From NCBI RefSeq assembly GCF_045291545.1, contig NZ_CP149514.1, positions 682,001 to 746,000 on the forward strand: a DNA stretch of 64,000 bases, in the 5' to 3' direction. The first letter of the stretch is position 1. Each line of letters starts with the position of its first letter. Source of the stretch: Gallaecimonas sp045291545 (lineage in GTDB: Bacteria; Pseudomonadota; Gammaproteobacteria; Enterobacterales; Gallaecimonadaceae). The translations under genes and the position numbers were made by a program. This document shows, piece by piece, positions 50,256 to 58,332 of the stretch. The notes beneath the pieces were generated by a model. That model was not told the origin of the DNA, made no database searches, and saw only the letters and a list, made by a program, of their open reading frames with translations.

Positions 50256-53233
50256 CACAGAGCCTCCAGGTGGCTGTCAGTGTCTTCACAATGCCAGTGT
50301 ACAACGGCCGGACGATAGCCCTCGCGGTCACTGGTGGTGGCTTGGTTGGCGCTCAGCACTTTATCAATCAGGCCCTTTTTCTCGGTGTTGATGGCCTGGC
50401 GTTCGGCCAGGTCGCGCATCCGGTCAAAATAGCGTTTGCCGTCTACCCAGGTCATTTGCACCCGGGCACTGGCGGTCAGCGGGTTGGCTGACCAGAGCAC
50501 CAGATCGGCCGCTTTGCCCGCCTTGATCGAGCCTACGTACTGGTCGATTTTCAGCTGTTTGGCCGGGTTGATGGTGACCAGCTTCCAGGCTTCCTGCTCA
50601 CTCATGCCGCAATAAGAGCGGGATTTGGCCGCTTCCAGATTAAGGCGGCGAATGAGGTCATTGGAGTCAGAGTTGATGGACGTCAGCACGCCCTTGTCAT
50701 GGAGCACGCAGGCGTTTTCGGCAATCGCGTCATACACCTCAAACTTATAAGCCCACCAGTCGGCAAAGGTTGAGGCGCTGGCGCCGTGCTTACGCAGTTC
50801 GTCAGCTACCTTGTAACCTTCCAGAGCGTGGGTGAAGGTTTGCAGGGTAAAACCGAAGTCGTCAGCCACTTCCATCAGCGCCAGAATTTCCGAGGCCACA
50901 TAGGAATGGGCATGAACAAAACGTTCTTTATTAAGGATCTCCACCAGGGCATCGAGGCGGTAGTCACGCCGAGGCGGTAGGGTTTCCTGCTTGTTGCGCC
51001 GCGACAGCAGATCGTAGCGGGTACGGGCTTCCTGATATTCCCGCGCAGTCTGGAAGGCATCTTCCAAAAGGCTTTTTACGCCCATCCGTGACTGCGGGTA
51101 GCGGCGGTTAAAATTGTCGCCCCAGTTGGATTGTTTGACGTTTTCGCCGAGCGCAAACTTGATGGTCGGCGGCGCCTCTTTGAATTTCATATTGTTAGCG
51201 GTTTCGCCCCAGCGCAGCTTGATCACCTGCGACTGGCCGCCAATGGGGTTGGCGCTGCCGTGCAGCAGTTGCGCGGTGGTGGTGCCACCGGCCAGCGCCC
51301 GGTAAATGGCGATGTCATTGGGATTGACCACATCACCGATACGCACTTCTGAGGTGACCGCCTCGGAGGCTTCGTTGACGCCTCCGCTGATGGCGATATG
51401 CGAGTGCTCGTCAACAATGCCGGCAGTCAGGTGCATGCCATTGGCATCTATCACCGTAAAGCCACGGGGCACCCGCAGATCTTTGCCAACCCGTTTGATT
51501 TTGCCGTCTTCGACCAGCACATCGGTATCCGCCAAGGTGCCATCATCTTCTGATGTCCAGACGGTAGCGTGTTTGATCAGTAACTTTTCCGCCTTCGGGT
51601 GGCTGGCCAGGCCATAGGCTTCGTTAGGGAAGCTGAGGCGGCTGAGCAGTTTAAAGGGGGCTTTTTCCTTGGCCGGTTTGGCTGCCAGGGCCTTGATGGC
51701 CAGGCTTTGCCACTGGCCCGGGCCGCCACTGGCCAGAGCGGGTTGGCGGTAGCTGTTACTCAAACGCCAGTAATGGTCGCCGTTGTTGTCGTGCCAGCGC
51801 AGGTGCAGTTGCTGGTCAAGGTACTGGTGGTGTATCGGGCTAATGGTTTTGTCGCCCTGTTTCAGGCTGACTTTGCCGTCGCTTGTAACCGACAACTGAT
51901 ATTGCCCGGCCTGATATTGCCCCCACAGCGCTGCCAGGCCCATGGGGATCTGGGTGTGTGGCTGGCCCTGAGTCCAGGTTGATAACACTTTTCCGTCTTT
52001 GAACAAATCGCCGGAAGCCACCACAAAGTCGGCCATCATGCCGGCTTTGAGCTGGCCGGTCAGGGTACTGACACCGGCAATACGGGCCGGCACCGTGGTC
52101 AGCGCCGCCAGGGCGTCCTGCTCACTGAGGCCAGCGCGCACCGCTTGGCGGATCGCCGGCCACACAGAGCCTTCCAGCTTATGGCGGGTAAAAGCCACTG
52201 CCACGCCTTTGTTACGCATGACCGCGGCGGTGGTCGGCGCGCGCTCCCAGTGGCGAAGGTCGCCCAACTGTACCTGATACTGCTCTGCCTGGGTGGTCAC
52301 GGCTGGCGGTTTTGGAAAGGTCAGCGGCAGCACCAGTGTTTTGGCTACCTTGGCCACTTCCCCGGCGCGGTCATACTCAAAATTAGAACCCACATAGACC
52401 GGCTGGTAGCCGGCTTTTTTGAACAGCGCGGCGGCGCTTAGCAGTTCGTCCTCGTGGCGGGTGGCCATCATTATGCCGTGTTGCTGCAAAGTGCCGAGGG
52501 CAGCCAGATCCGCATTGGTTTCGAGCTTGGCGGCGGCGTCTTGGTGGCTGCGAGCATCTTTATACCAGGCGGCATCTGACAGCGTCTGGCGCACCAGCGC
52601 TATGGCGCCCATCAACGAGTTCGGATAGGCCTGCTGGGAGCTGCCTTTATCAAACGACATAAACTGCCGGCCGCTGTCGTTATAAATCAGTTGATTGGGT
52701 GGCAGCTGTGCCAGAGACAGCGCTACCCCGTAGCCCTGGAAAATACCGTCAAGGCGGGCACTGGCGACACTGGTGAAACCGTCTTTGAGATAGGTGCGGG
52801 CGCTGTCCTGGTCGGCCTGAAACTGCTGGCGCCATTGCTGACTGGCATGAATGGCGGCATTAAAGGCCTGGGCACCGGGGCGCGGCCAGCTATAGTGCGG
52901 CGGTGCTGTTGTGGCTGGCCCATAGGCGGTTTGCGGCAGGCCGTAATTGCTGTAAGGGTCAACAAAACCGGGGTAAATCCAGGCTCCCTTGGTGTCGATG
53001 AGTCGGGCCCCGGTGGGAATGTCGTCGCCGACACTCAGAATACGGCCATCGCGGATCACCAGCGTCGCATCATGCTGTATCTGGCCTGGCTCTGTGACCA
53101 GGGTGGCGTGCGTGAATGCAACGGTTTCGCCGGCCTTGGGGTACAGGCCGTGCGGGCTGGCGGTCTGAGTGCTACTGGCCCAGCTGAGGCTGCTGGCGAA
53201 CAGAGCGAGTGTGGCTACAGTAAACCTTGCCAT
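50255..53233 (-). CDS. exported double-domain amidohydrolase
   Basis: A 992-residue exported protein with a signal peptide (residues 1-19) and two amidohydrolase domains in tandem. In the first (about 30-430) the metal site is replaced by PGFVDPYSNYG (residues 88-97), so it should be inactive. The second (about 545-975) has the HxH at 610-612 in GIVDEHSHIAISGG, further histidines in VHAHSY and FTHALEGY, and the aspartate in INSDSND, so it should bind metal and hydrolyse an amide or ester bond. The substrate is unknown; the imidazolonepropionase-like group is the nearest description. First gene of an operon running into rcsF. Confidence 0.85.
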   Translation of the reverse strand: MARFTVATLALFASSLSWASSTQTASPHGLYPKAGETVAFTHATLVTEPGQIQHDATLVIRDGRILSVGDDIPTGARLIDTKGAWIYPGFVDPYSNYGLPQTAYGPATTAPPHYSWPRPGAQAFNAAIHASQQWRQQFQADQDSARTYLKDGFTSVASARLDGIFQGYGVALSLAQLPPNQLIYNDSGRQFMSFDKGSSQQAYPNSLMGAIALVRQTLSDAAWYKDARSHQDAAAKLETNADLAALGTLQQHGIMMATRHEDELLSAAALFKKAGYQPVYVGSNFEYDRAGEVAKVAKTLVLPLTFPKPPAVTTQAEQYQVQLGDLRHWERAPTTAAVMRNKGVAVAFTRHKLEGSVWPAIRQAVRAGLSEQDALAALTTVPARIAGVSTLTGQLKAGMMADFVVASGDLFKDGKVLSTWTQGQPHTQIPMGLAALWGQYQAGQYQLSVTSDGKVSLKQGDKTISPIHHQYLDQQLHLRWHDNNGDHYWRLSNSYRQPALASGGPGQWQSLAIKALAAKPAKEKAPFKLLSRLSFPNEAYGLASHPKAEKLLIKHATVWTSEDDGTLADTDVLVEDGKIKRVGKDLRVPRGFTVIDANGMHLTAGIVDEHSHIAISGGVNEASEAVTSEVRIGDVVNPNDIAIYRALAGGTTTAQLLHGSANPIGGQSQVIKLRWGETANNMKFKEAPPTIKFALGENVKQSNWGDNFNRRYPQSRMGVKSLLEDAFQTAREYQEARTRYDLLSRRNKQETLPPRRDYRLDALVEILNKERFVHAHSYVASEILALMEVADDFGFTLQTFTHALEGYKVADELRKHGASASTFADWWAYKFEVYDAIAENACVLHDKGVLTSINSDSNDLIRRLNLEAAKSRSYCGMSEQEAWKLVTINPAKQLKIDQYVGSIKAGKAADLVLWSANPLTASARVQMTWVDGKRYFDRMRDLAERQAINTEKKGLIDKVLSANQATTSDREGYRPAVVHWHCEDTDSHLEAL

Positions 53234-53259
53234 GGCATCAAAGTATCCGGTTATGTTGA

Positions 53260-53273
53260 CTGATTTATATCAA
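53260..53273. promoter_or_regulatory. FNR/Anr-like box upstream of the amidohydrolase operon
   Basis: CTGATTTATATCAA fits the FNR consensus TTGAT-N4-ATCAA with one mismatch. It lies only 27 bases upstream of the amidohydrolase start codon, close enough to overlap the promoter, where binding would more likely repress than activate. This may also be a chance AT-rich match. Confidence 0.25.
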
Positions 53274-53316
53274 CACAGTGGTTACAGTGGCGCAACGACT
53301 TGGAGACAAAGTGCTG

Positions 53317-53778
53317 TCAAAGTGCGTTTGAAGCGTTGTCGTCGTCTTGCAGGCGGATGGCGTTAATGAAATGAGTCAGGGTGTTGATGTCATCATCGTT
53401 AAAGCTGTGATAGAAGGCCTGAAAACGCCGCAGTGGCTGCTGGCGCAGGTGCAGGTTGATATCCAGATCATTGCCATCGCGGTCATCGGCGGCAGAAACC
53501 GACAGCACTTCGCTGACCGGAACACTAAAGGGGGCGGAGCCATCGGCCGGCGCTACCCACAAGTCGTCACCACGCACTGCCATAAACACTTCCACGGTGT
53601 TATTGAGCACCCGATATACCAGCAAAATTGCCAGCACTCCGGCGGGCAGTGGCAACCATACCGGTAAGCCAAGTGCTGGCAACAGTAACCCTGCCGCCGC
53701 GAGCAGTGCAGCCACAAGCAGTAAATGAGTATTGAGCGGTTTGGTGCGTTGTAGCTGTGCCGGGGCAATACTGTCCAT
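53317..53778 (-). CDS. small membrane protein of unknown function
   Basis: The 153-residue protein has two adjacent hydrophobic segments at about residues 19-36 and 39-55, then a soluble domain of about 95 residues with VEVFMAVRGDDLWVAP and VPVSEVLSVSAADDRDGNDL, whose alternating beta-like pattern suggests a small PH-like or DUF-type domain. I do not recognise the family. It lies 24 bases after the LysR regulator on the same strand and 84 bases ahead of the amidohydrolase operon, so it may be co-transcribed with lysR. Confidence 0.65.
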   Translation of the reverse strand: MDSIAPAQLQRTKPLNTHLLLVAALLAAAGLLLPALGLPVWLPLPAGVLAILLVYRVLNNTVEVFMAVRGDDLWVAPADGSAPFSVPVSEVLSVSAADDRDGNDLDINLHLRQQPLRRFQAFYHSFNDDDINTLTHFINAIRLQDDDNASNAL

Positions 53779-53801
53779 CGGTTTACCTGCTGTACAAGCG
53801 G

Positions 53802-54725
53802 TTAGGGTTGCGAGCTGGCCGTCACCGGCACTGACTCGCTATCAGGATGATTGGCCAGCAGGCAGTCTGCCAGTAAGCGGCTGCCCGGGCCAAGGCGATC
53901 CGGATCGGGGATCACCAAATGCAGCAGGGCACTGCGTTTGCCGCCGTCCTGAATGGCCAGTTGCTGTAAATCACCGCGGGCCAGCTCGGCCGTGACCCAA
54001 TGGGCCGGCGCCCAGATAAACCCAAGCCCGGCCCGCAGCACTGTCAGCGCATCGCTAAAGTGGTTGAAGGTCCAGCGGTTCTCCGCCTTCAGCCAGCCGA
54101 TGGTTTCTTTCGGTTGCAGTGCCGTATCGCGGATCACCAGTTGCAGCTCTTTGGCCAGTTCATCACCGCTAATGGCTTCACTACGGCTGGCCAGCGGGTG
54201 GCTGTGGTGCACCACTGGCAGAATATCAATGCTGGTCAACACTTTACCCATAAAGCCCTTGGGTATCATGCTGGTAATGGCCACATCGGCCCGCCCTTGA
54301 GTAATAAATTCTTCGGTGCCTGTCAGTACGGTGTGGTACACCTGTAGTCTTGAGCCGCGGCTGTCCGGTACAAAGCGTTGCAGTGCCTGGCTCAGCAGCG
54401 CTGGCGGGTAGATGGATTCCACCGCCAGGCGGATCTCCGGCTCCCAGCCACATTCAATATTACGGGCCAGCGATTCGAGGGTTTCTACCGTATCGGTCAG
54501 CGCCCGGGAACGGCGCAGCAGCACTTCGCCGGTACTGGTCAGTACCGCCTTGCGGCCTTTGACTTCCAGCAGGGTAACGCCCAGTTGATCCTGCAACTTG
54601 GCCACAGCGTGGTTCAGTGATGATGGGCTTTTGTTCAGTGCTTCTGCTGCTTGTGCATAGCCGCCGTTATCTACCACGGCCTGAAGCATACGCCATTGTT
54701 CTAGCGTGGTTTTTTGCCTGTACAT
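53802..54725 (-). CDS. LysR-family transcriptional regulator
   Basis: A 307-residue LysR regulator: an N-terminal winged helix-turn-helix at about residues 6-65 (MLQAVVDNGGYAQAAEALNKSPSSLNHAVAKLQDQLGV) and a periplasmic-binding-like effector domain at about 90-295. The effector is unknown. The upstream region has an inverted repeat ACTGGC-N8-GCCAGT (54756-54775) that could be its own operator. It is divergent from a candidate short plus-strand transcript. Confidence 0.88.
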   Translation of the reverse strand: MYRQKTTLEQWRMLQAVVDNGGYAQAAEALNKSPSSLNHAVAKLQDQLGVTLLEVKGRKAVLTSTGEVLLRRSRALTDTVETLESLARNIECGWEPEIRLAVESIYPPALLSQALQRFVPDSRGSRLQVYHTVLTGTEEFITQGRADVAITSMIPKGFMGKVLTSIDILPVVHHSHPLASRSEAISGDELAKELQLVIRDTALQPKETIGWLKAENRWTFNHFSDALTVLRAGLGFIWAPAHWVTAELARGDLQQLAIQDGGKRSALLHLVIPDPDRLGPGSRLLADCLLANHPDSESVPVTASSQP

Positions 54726-54805
54726 GGTAAGTTATCCCTACCTCTGTAATGCCTTACTGGCGCAGTTTAGCCAGTGTTTGGTGACATTAATTCAAATATT
54801 TTCAC

Positions 54806-54817
54806 GAAAACGTTTTC
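54806..54817. promoter_or_regulatory. 12-base palindrome, LacI-family-type operator candidate
   Basis: GAAAACGTTTTC is a perfect palindrome with the central CG typical of LacI/PurR-family operators. It lies between lysR and the candidate plus-strand transcript and would overlap the -35 region of a promoter with an extended -10 TGGCATAGT at 54834-54841. Confidence 0.35.
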
Positions 54818-54847
54818 TTTTAAAAAACGCTATGGCATAGTGACTTC

Positions 54848-54943
54848 ATGGTGAGCGAACAAGCACGCCATTTATGTGCATGTTTGTTATCAATCATCCT
54901 GTGAAGCCAAACCCCCGTAGGGATTTCCTGCGGGGTTTTTTTT
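54848..54943 (+). ncRNA. candidate short transcript with 18-codon ORF and terminator
   Basis: The plus strand between lysR and the ATP-grasp gene carries a possible extended -10 (54834-54841), an 18-codon ORF (54848-54904, MVSEQARHLCAC...) and, 8 bases after its stop, a strong terminator with eight T. No other plus-strand gene could use this terminator. The unit could be a small RNA, a small protein or a remnant leader; the ORF has no clear ribosome-binding site, which favours an RNA. Confidence 0.4.
54913..54943 (+). terminator. Rho-independent terminator on the plus strand
   Basis: A 9-bp stem (54913-54921 with 54927-54935, one G-U pair) with a 5-base loop is followed by eight T (54936-54943). 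The minus-strand version has only three T, so it is a poor terminator for the ATP-grasp operon, whose stop codon overlaps the T run. Confidence 0.8.
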
Positions 54944-55910
54944 AGCTTGCGGTCGGCATCGCCGTGGCCACGGCAAAAGCCTGCATGGCGTAGCGTACCC
55001 GCTCGGCAACCGAGCTGTGGCCGCGGGGCAAGCGTTCAATTTCTTTTAGGCGCGGCAGCAGGCCAACGCCATTGGCCACCTGAATAGACAACCCCGGCCG
55101 GGCGTTCAGTTCCAGCAGCAAGGGCCCTTTATTCTTGTCCAGCACCAGATCGGTACCGATATAACCCAGGGCGGTCATGTCATAGCAGCTGGCGGCCAGT
55201 TCCAGCAGCGTTTGCCACTGGGGAATGCGGATGTCGGTGAGCAGGCGGCCGGTATCGGGGTGGTGGGTTACCACATCACCGAATTGCACGGCATTGAGGC
55301 AGCGGCCACTGGCAATATCCAAACCTACCCCGACTGCGCCCTGGTGCAGGTTGGCTTTGCCGTCAGAGGCGCGGGTAGCGCAGCGCAGCATGGCCATTAC
55401 CGGGTAGCCCTTGAAGACGATGATGCGTACATCCGGCACACCCTGAAAGGAAAAGCCGTCAAAGATATCGTCAAACTCAATCAGCTCTTCGATGATCGCC
55501 ACATCCGGCTTGCCGCCCAGTGAATAGAGGCCAGCGAGGATGTTGGTCATGTGCCGTTTGACATTTTCAAGGCTTATCACTGCGCCCGAGGCTTTCACAT
55601 AGTCGGCGCCATCGCGGCCGGTGATCACCAAAATGCCTTTGCCACCGGAGCCTTTGGCAGGCTTGATGGCAAAAGAGGCAAAGTTGGTGACCAGCTCAGC
55701 CACGTGCTCAATTTCATGTTGTTGCTGCACCACCGCCAGCAACCGTGGCACCGTCACCTGATGCTTTTCAGCCAACAGCTTGGTCTTGAGCTTGTTATCA
55801 ACCAGTGGGTACAAGGCGCGGCGGTTATAGCGGCCAATGTAAGCCACGTTGCGCCGGTTCATACCCAAAATACCGGCCCGTCTCAGGGCAAAGGGGCTGG
55901 CCAGCTTCAT
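54942..55910 (-). CDS. alpha-L-glutamate ligase-like ATP-grasp protein
   Basis: A 322-residue ATP-grasp protein of the RimK-like group often annotated as alpha-L-glutamate ligase-like. It shows FAIKPAKGSGGKGILVI (ATP-binding loop), IIEELI, and the metal-binding GYIGTDLVLDKNKGPLLLELNARPGLSIQVAN near the end. Such enzymes form amide bonds between a carboxylate and an amine. It is the last gene of a three-gene operon with a membrane protein and a retropepsin-like lipoprotein (4-base overlaps), a conserved trio. Substrate unknown. Confidence 0.85.
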   Translation of the reverse strand: MKLASPFALRRAGILGMNRRNVAYIGRYNRRALYPLVDNKLKTKLLAEKHQVTVPRLLAVVQQQHEIEHVAELVTNFASFAIKPAKGSGGKGILVITGRDGADYVKASGAVISLENVKRHMTNILAGLYSLGGKPDVAIIEELIEFDDIFDGFSFQGVPDVRIIVFKGYPVMAMLRCATRASDGKANLHQGAVGVGLDIASGRCLNAVQFGDVVTHHPDTGRLLTDIRIPQWQTLLELAASCYDMTALGYIGTDLVLDKNKGPLLLELNARPGLSIQVANGVGLLPRLKEIERLPRGHSSVAERVRYAMQAFAVATAMPTAS

Positions 55911-57418
55911 TGGCGGTCCACCAGTGGTTTGAAGCGCTTAAGCTCGGTGAGCTTGTAGCCTTTGTATTGGCCCATCAGCATGATCAGCGCCAGCAGTACC
56001 AGGTGCAGCTCAGGGAAGTTAAAGGTGAGGTGGCTGACCAGTTGTGACTGCATGGCCAGATAAGCAATAACGGCGACCAGCAGTGATCCGCCTCCCTGTA
56101 CCAGCACTTCGCGCGGGCCGTCTTCTTCCCAGAGAATGGACATCCGTTCAATGGTCCAGGCCATGATGATCATCGGGAAGAAGGTAATGGTCATACCGGT
56201 ATTAAAGCCCAGCCGGTAACCCACCAGACTCATAATGGCGATGATAAACACCACCAGAATAACCAAGGTGGCTATCCTGGCCACCAGCAATAAGTTAAGC
56301 CTCGACAGGTAGCCCCTGAGCAGCAGCCCCAGCGCCACAATGGTGACAAAACTGACCATGCCGGGCAGTAGCGAAGTCTGCAAAAAGGCCACCGCAATCA
56401 GTACCGGCATAAAGGTGCCAGAGGTCTTGATGCCAACAATAATACGCATCAGCACCACCACGGCGGCGCCGATGGGCAACAGCAGCAGCAGCTTGAACAT
56501 CGACTGCTCTTCAATGGGCAGCTGGTAAATGGCAAACAGCCCGAAGCCATTGGTGGCAGCCTGAGCCTGCGCCAGCTGCAAGGCCGGTACAGTTTGCTTG
56601 ATGATGGAAAACGATACCCCTGAGCTGGTGCCGCCGCTGACATCCAGCAGCGACTTGCCCTGGCTGTGCCACATCAGCAGGTTTTGTGGCAGGCCCTGGT
56701 CACCGCTGCGCGGGTCAAACACCAGCCAGTGGCCACTGGCAAAAATTTCCAGAAAGGAGGTCAGGCTCTGGCGGCGGCGGGCGTCTTCCAGGTACAGCCC
56801 CTGGGATATACGCGCCGGCACCCCGGCCTGGTTCAACAGCCGCACCAGCAGTTCAGGTTCTTTAAACGTCGTCAGCAGCAATGCTGCATTCTGGCCCGGC
56901 TCTGGCTGGGTAACCAGTTTGATCAGCTCGCGGGTCAATGACTGCGGGCTGGACGAGCGCTGCGACGCCTGGCTCAGCAGTTGCCCGGCAGCGGTGGCCT
57001 GGGGTTCATCCCATTCAACCGGCTCGGCTTTGGGCGGTGTTTGCGGCGTCCGGCGCTGGCTGTCGGCGGCGGTCAGAAACTGCGCCTTGTAGTACAGGGT
57101 TTGCGGGCCAACAGCGCGGTGAATAGACCATTCACCGCGGCGGTTACCGTCATGCTGAATAATGGAAAAACCATAACCGGGGCTGGCAGCCTGTTCTGAC
57201 ACCAGCTGGAAGCCGGGCGGGTTGTCGGGCAAGTCCATGCTCACCAGCACCGGCTCGTTGTGCGCCATAAATCCCACTCGGGCCTCAACCAGCCATACCG
57301 GCCGCTGTTTGCCCGGCAGCCAGGGAATATCCATATTCATATGGCGGGCAATGGCCAGGCCCAGGCCGGTCAATATCAGCAAGGCGACAATGGTGTAGAA
57401 CGGCGCACGGGAGATCAT
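55907..57418 (-). CDS. inactive-transglutaminase/7TM membrane protein
   Basis: A 503-residue inner-membrane protein: an N-terminal anchor (about 7-25), a large periplasmic part with a transglutaminase-like core at about 140-260 (LITRLL-type repeats, VRLLNQAGVPARISQGLYLEDARRR...HWLVFDPRSG) in which the catalytic cysteine position is not evident, then about seven membrane helices from residue 305. It matches the family of inactive transglutaminases fused to seven helices. Such proteins occur with ATP-grasp and retropepsin-like partners, as here; the joint function is not established. Confidence 0.82.
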   Translation of the reverse strand: MISRAPFYTIVALLILTGLGLAIARHMNMDIPWLPGKQRPVWLVEARVGFMAHNEPVLVSMDLPDNPPGFQLVSEQAASPGYGFSIIQHDGNRRGEWSIHRAVGPQTLYYKAQFLTAADSQRRTPQTPPKAEPVEWDEPQATAAGQLLSQASQRSSSPQSLTRELIKLVTQPEPGQNAALLLTTFKEPELLVRLLNQAGVPARISQGLYLEDARRRQSLTSFLEIFASGHWLVFDPRSGDQGLPQNLLMWHSQGKSLLDVSGGTSSGVSFSIIKQTVPALQLAQAQAATNGFGLFAIYQLPIEEQSMFKLLLLLPIGAAVVVLMRIIVGIKTSGTFMPVLIAVAFLQTSLLPGMVSFVTIVALGLLLRGYLSRLNLLLVARIATLVILVVFIIAIMSLVGYRLGFNTGMTITFFPMIIMAWTIERMSILWEEDGPREVLVQGGGSLLVAVIAYLAMQSQLVSHLTFNFPELHLVLLALIMLMGQYKGYKLTELKRFKPLVDRQ

Positions 57419-58182
57419 TTTTTGCTGTTCTCGTCAGTCAGTTTTGGCAGTTTCAGGCTGTATTCCTTGCCCACGTCTACCACCATGACGTCACGCAGAA
57501 TGTTGCGGCCAATCAGCACCGGGTATTCCAGGTGCGAACGATCAGACAGGTTGAATTCGGCCCGCTGGCTAATGGGGCCAATATCAAAACGGAATTCCAC
57601 CACCGGCCGGCGCTCACCTTCTTCTGACACCGACTGCAAAATACGCACCCAGCGCAGTACTTTGCGCTCTACGGTCATGTAGTGGTTGCCTTTGTCGTCG
57701 GTGGGCACTTTAAAGCGCACCCAGTCTTCGCCGTCGCGTTCAAAGGGCTTGATGTCACGGGCGTCCAGCGACGCCGAGGTAGCACCAGTATCAATACGGG
57801 CAGTCAGCACCACATCAGAAGGGTGCAAGCGAACTTTTTCCAGGGCGCCAACAATGAGTTTGTCGTCCTTCACGGGCATGGGGGTAGCCTCCGGGCATTG
57901 CATTCGTGGGCTCGGTGGGCAAACCACCGGCTTGGTTTTCTTGACGAGCTTGGCTTTGATGCTGGCCAGCAGCGCTTTTTGCGGCTGTTGGGCAGCTTCA
58001 ATATCGGCACGGCTCAATGGTTGTTGCTTGGCCAGGGTGTCCAGTACTTGCTGCTGGCGTTTATCCACCTCGGCCAGTTGGTTACTGAGTTTGTCCAGCT
58101 GCTGCTGAGTCTGTGGCGACGGTGTTTGCACACAGGCTTGTAAACTCAGGGCAGCGAGCAATATCCCCAGCGCTTTGCGCAT
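57415..58182 (-). CDS. retropepsin-like lipoprotein (RimK/LysX-associated, 'ATP-dependent zinc protease')
   Basis: A 255-residue protein with a lipoprotein signal (lipobox LSLQAC, Cys17), a Gln-rich coiled-coil stretch (about 22-75), and a C-terminal domain with DTGATSASL (Asp131), the aspartic-protease signature of retropepsins. Databases often call this family an ATP-dependent zinc protease, but no zinc motif is visible and the DTG motif points to an aspartic protease. It is the first gene of the operon and overlaps the membrane protein by 4 bases. Confidence 0.8.
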   Translation of the reverse strand: MRKALGILLAALSLQACVQTPSPQTQQQLDKLSNQLAEVDKRQQQVLDTLAKQQPLSRADIEAAQQPQKALLASIKAKLVKKTKPVVCPPSPRMQCPEATPMPVKDDKLIVGALEKVRLHPSDVVLTARIDTGATSASLDARDIKPFERDGEDWVRFKVPTDDKGNHYMTVERKVLRWVRILQSVSEEGERRPVVEFRFDIGPISQRAEFNLSDRSHLEYPVLIGRNILRDVMVVDVGKEYSLKLPKLTDENSKK

Positions 58183-58332
58183 TGGTTACATCCTTTTTGC
58201 ATGGCGTAGCGGTTGAATAAACAGTGTCTTACAACTGGCGGAAAATGCAAAGCAGATGCGTGGCTTACAACCATTGCTTTTTTAGCTTGAGGGCGGACAA
58301 TAAGGCCCCTTTCTTGCCGCCGGTGTGATGCC

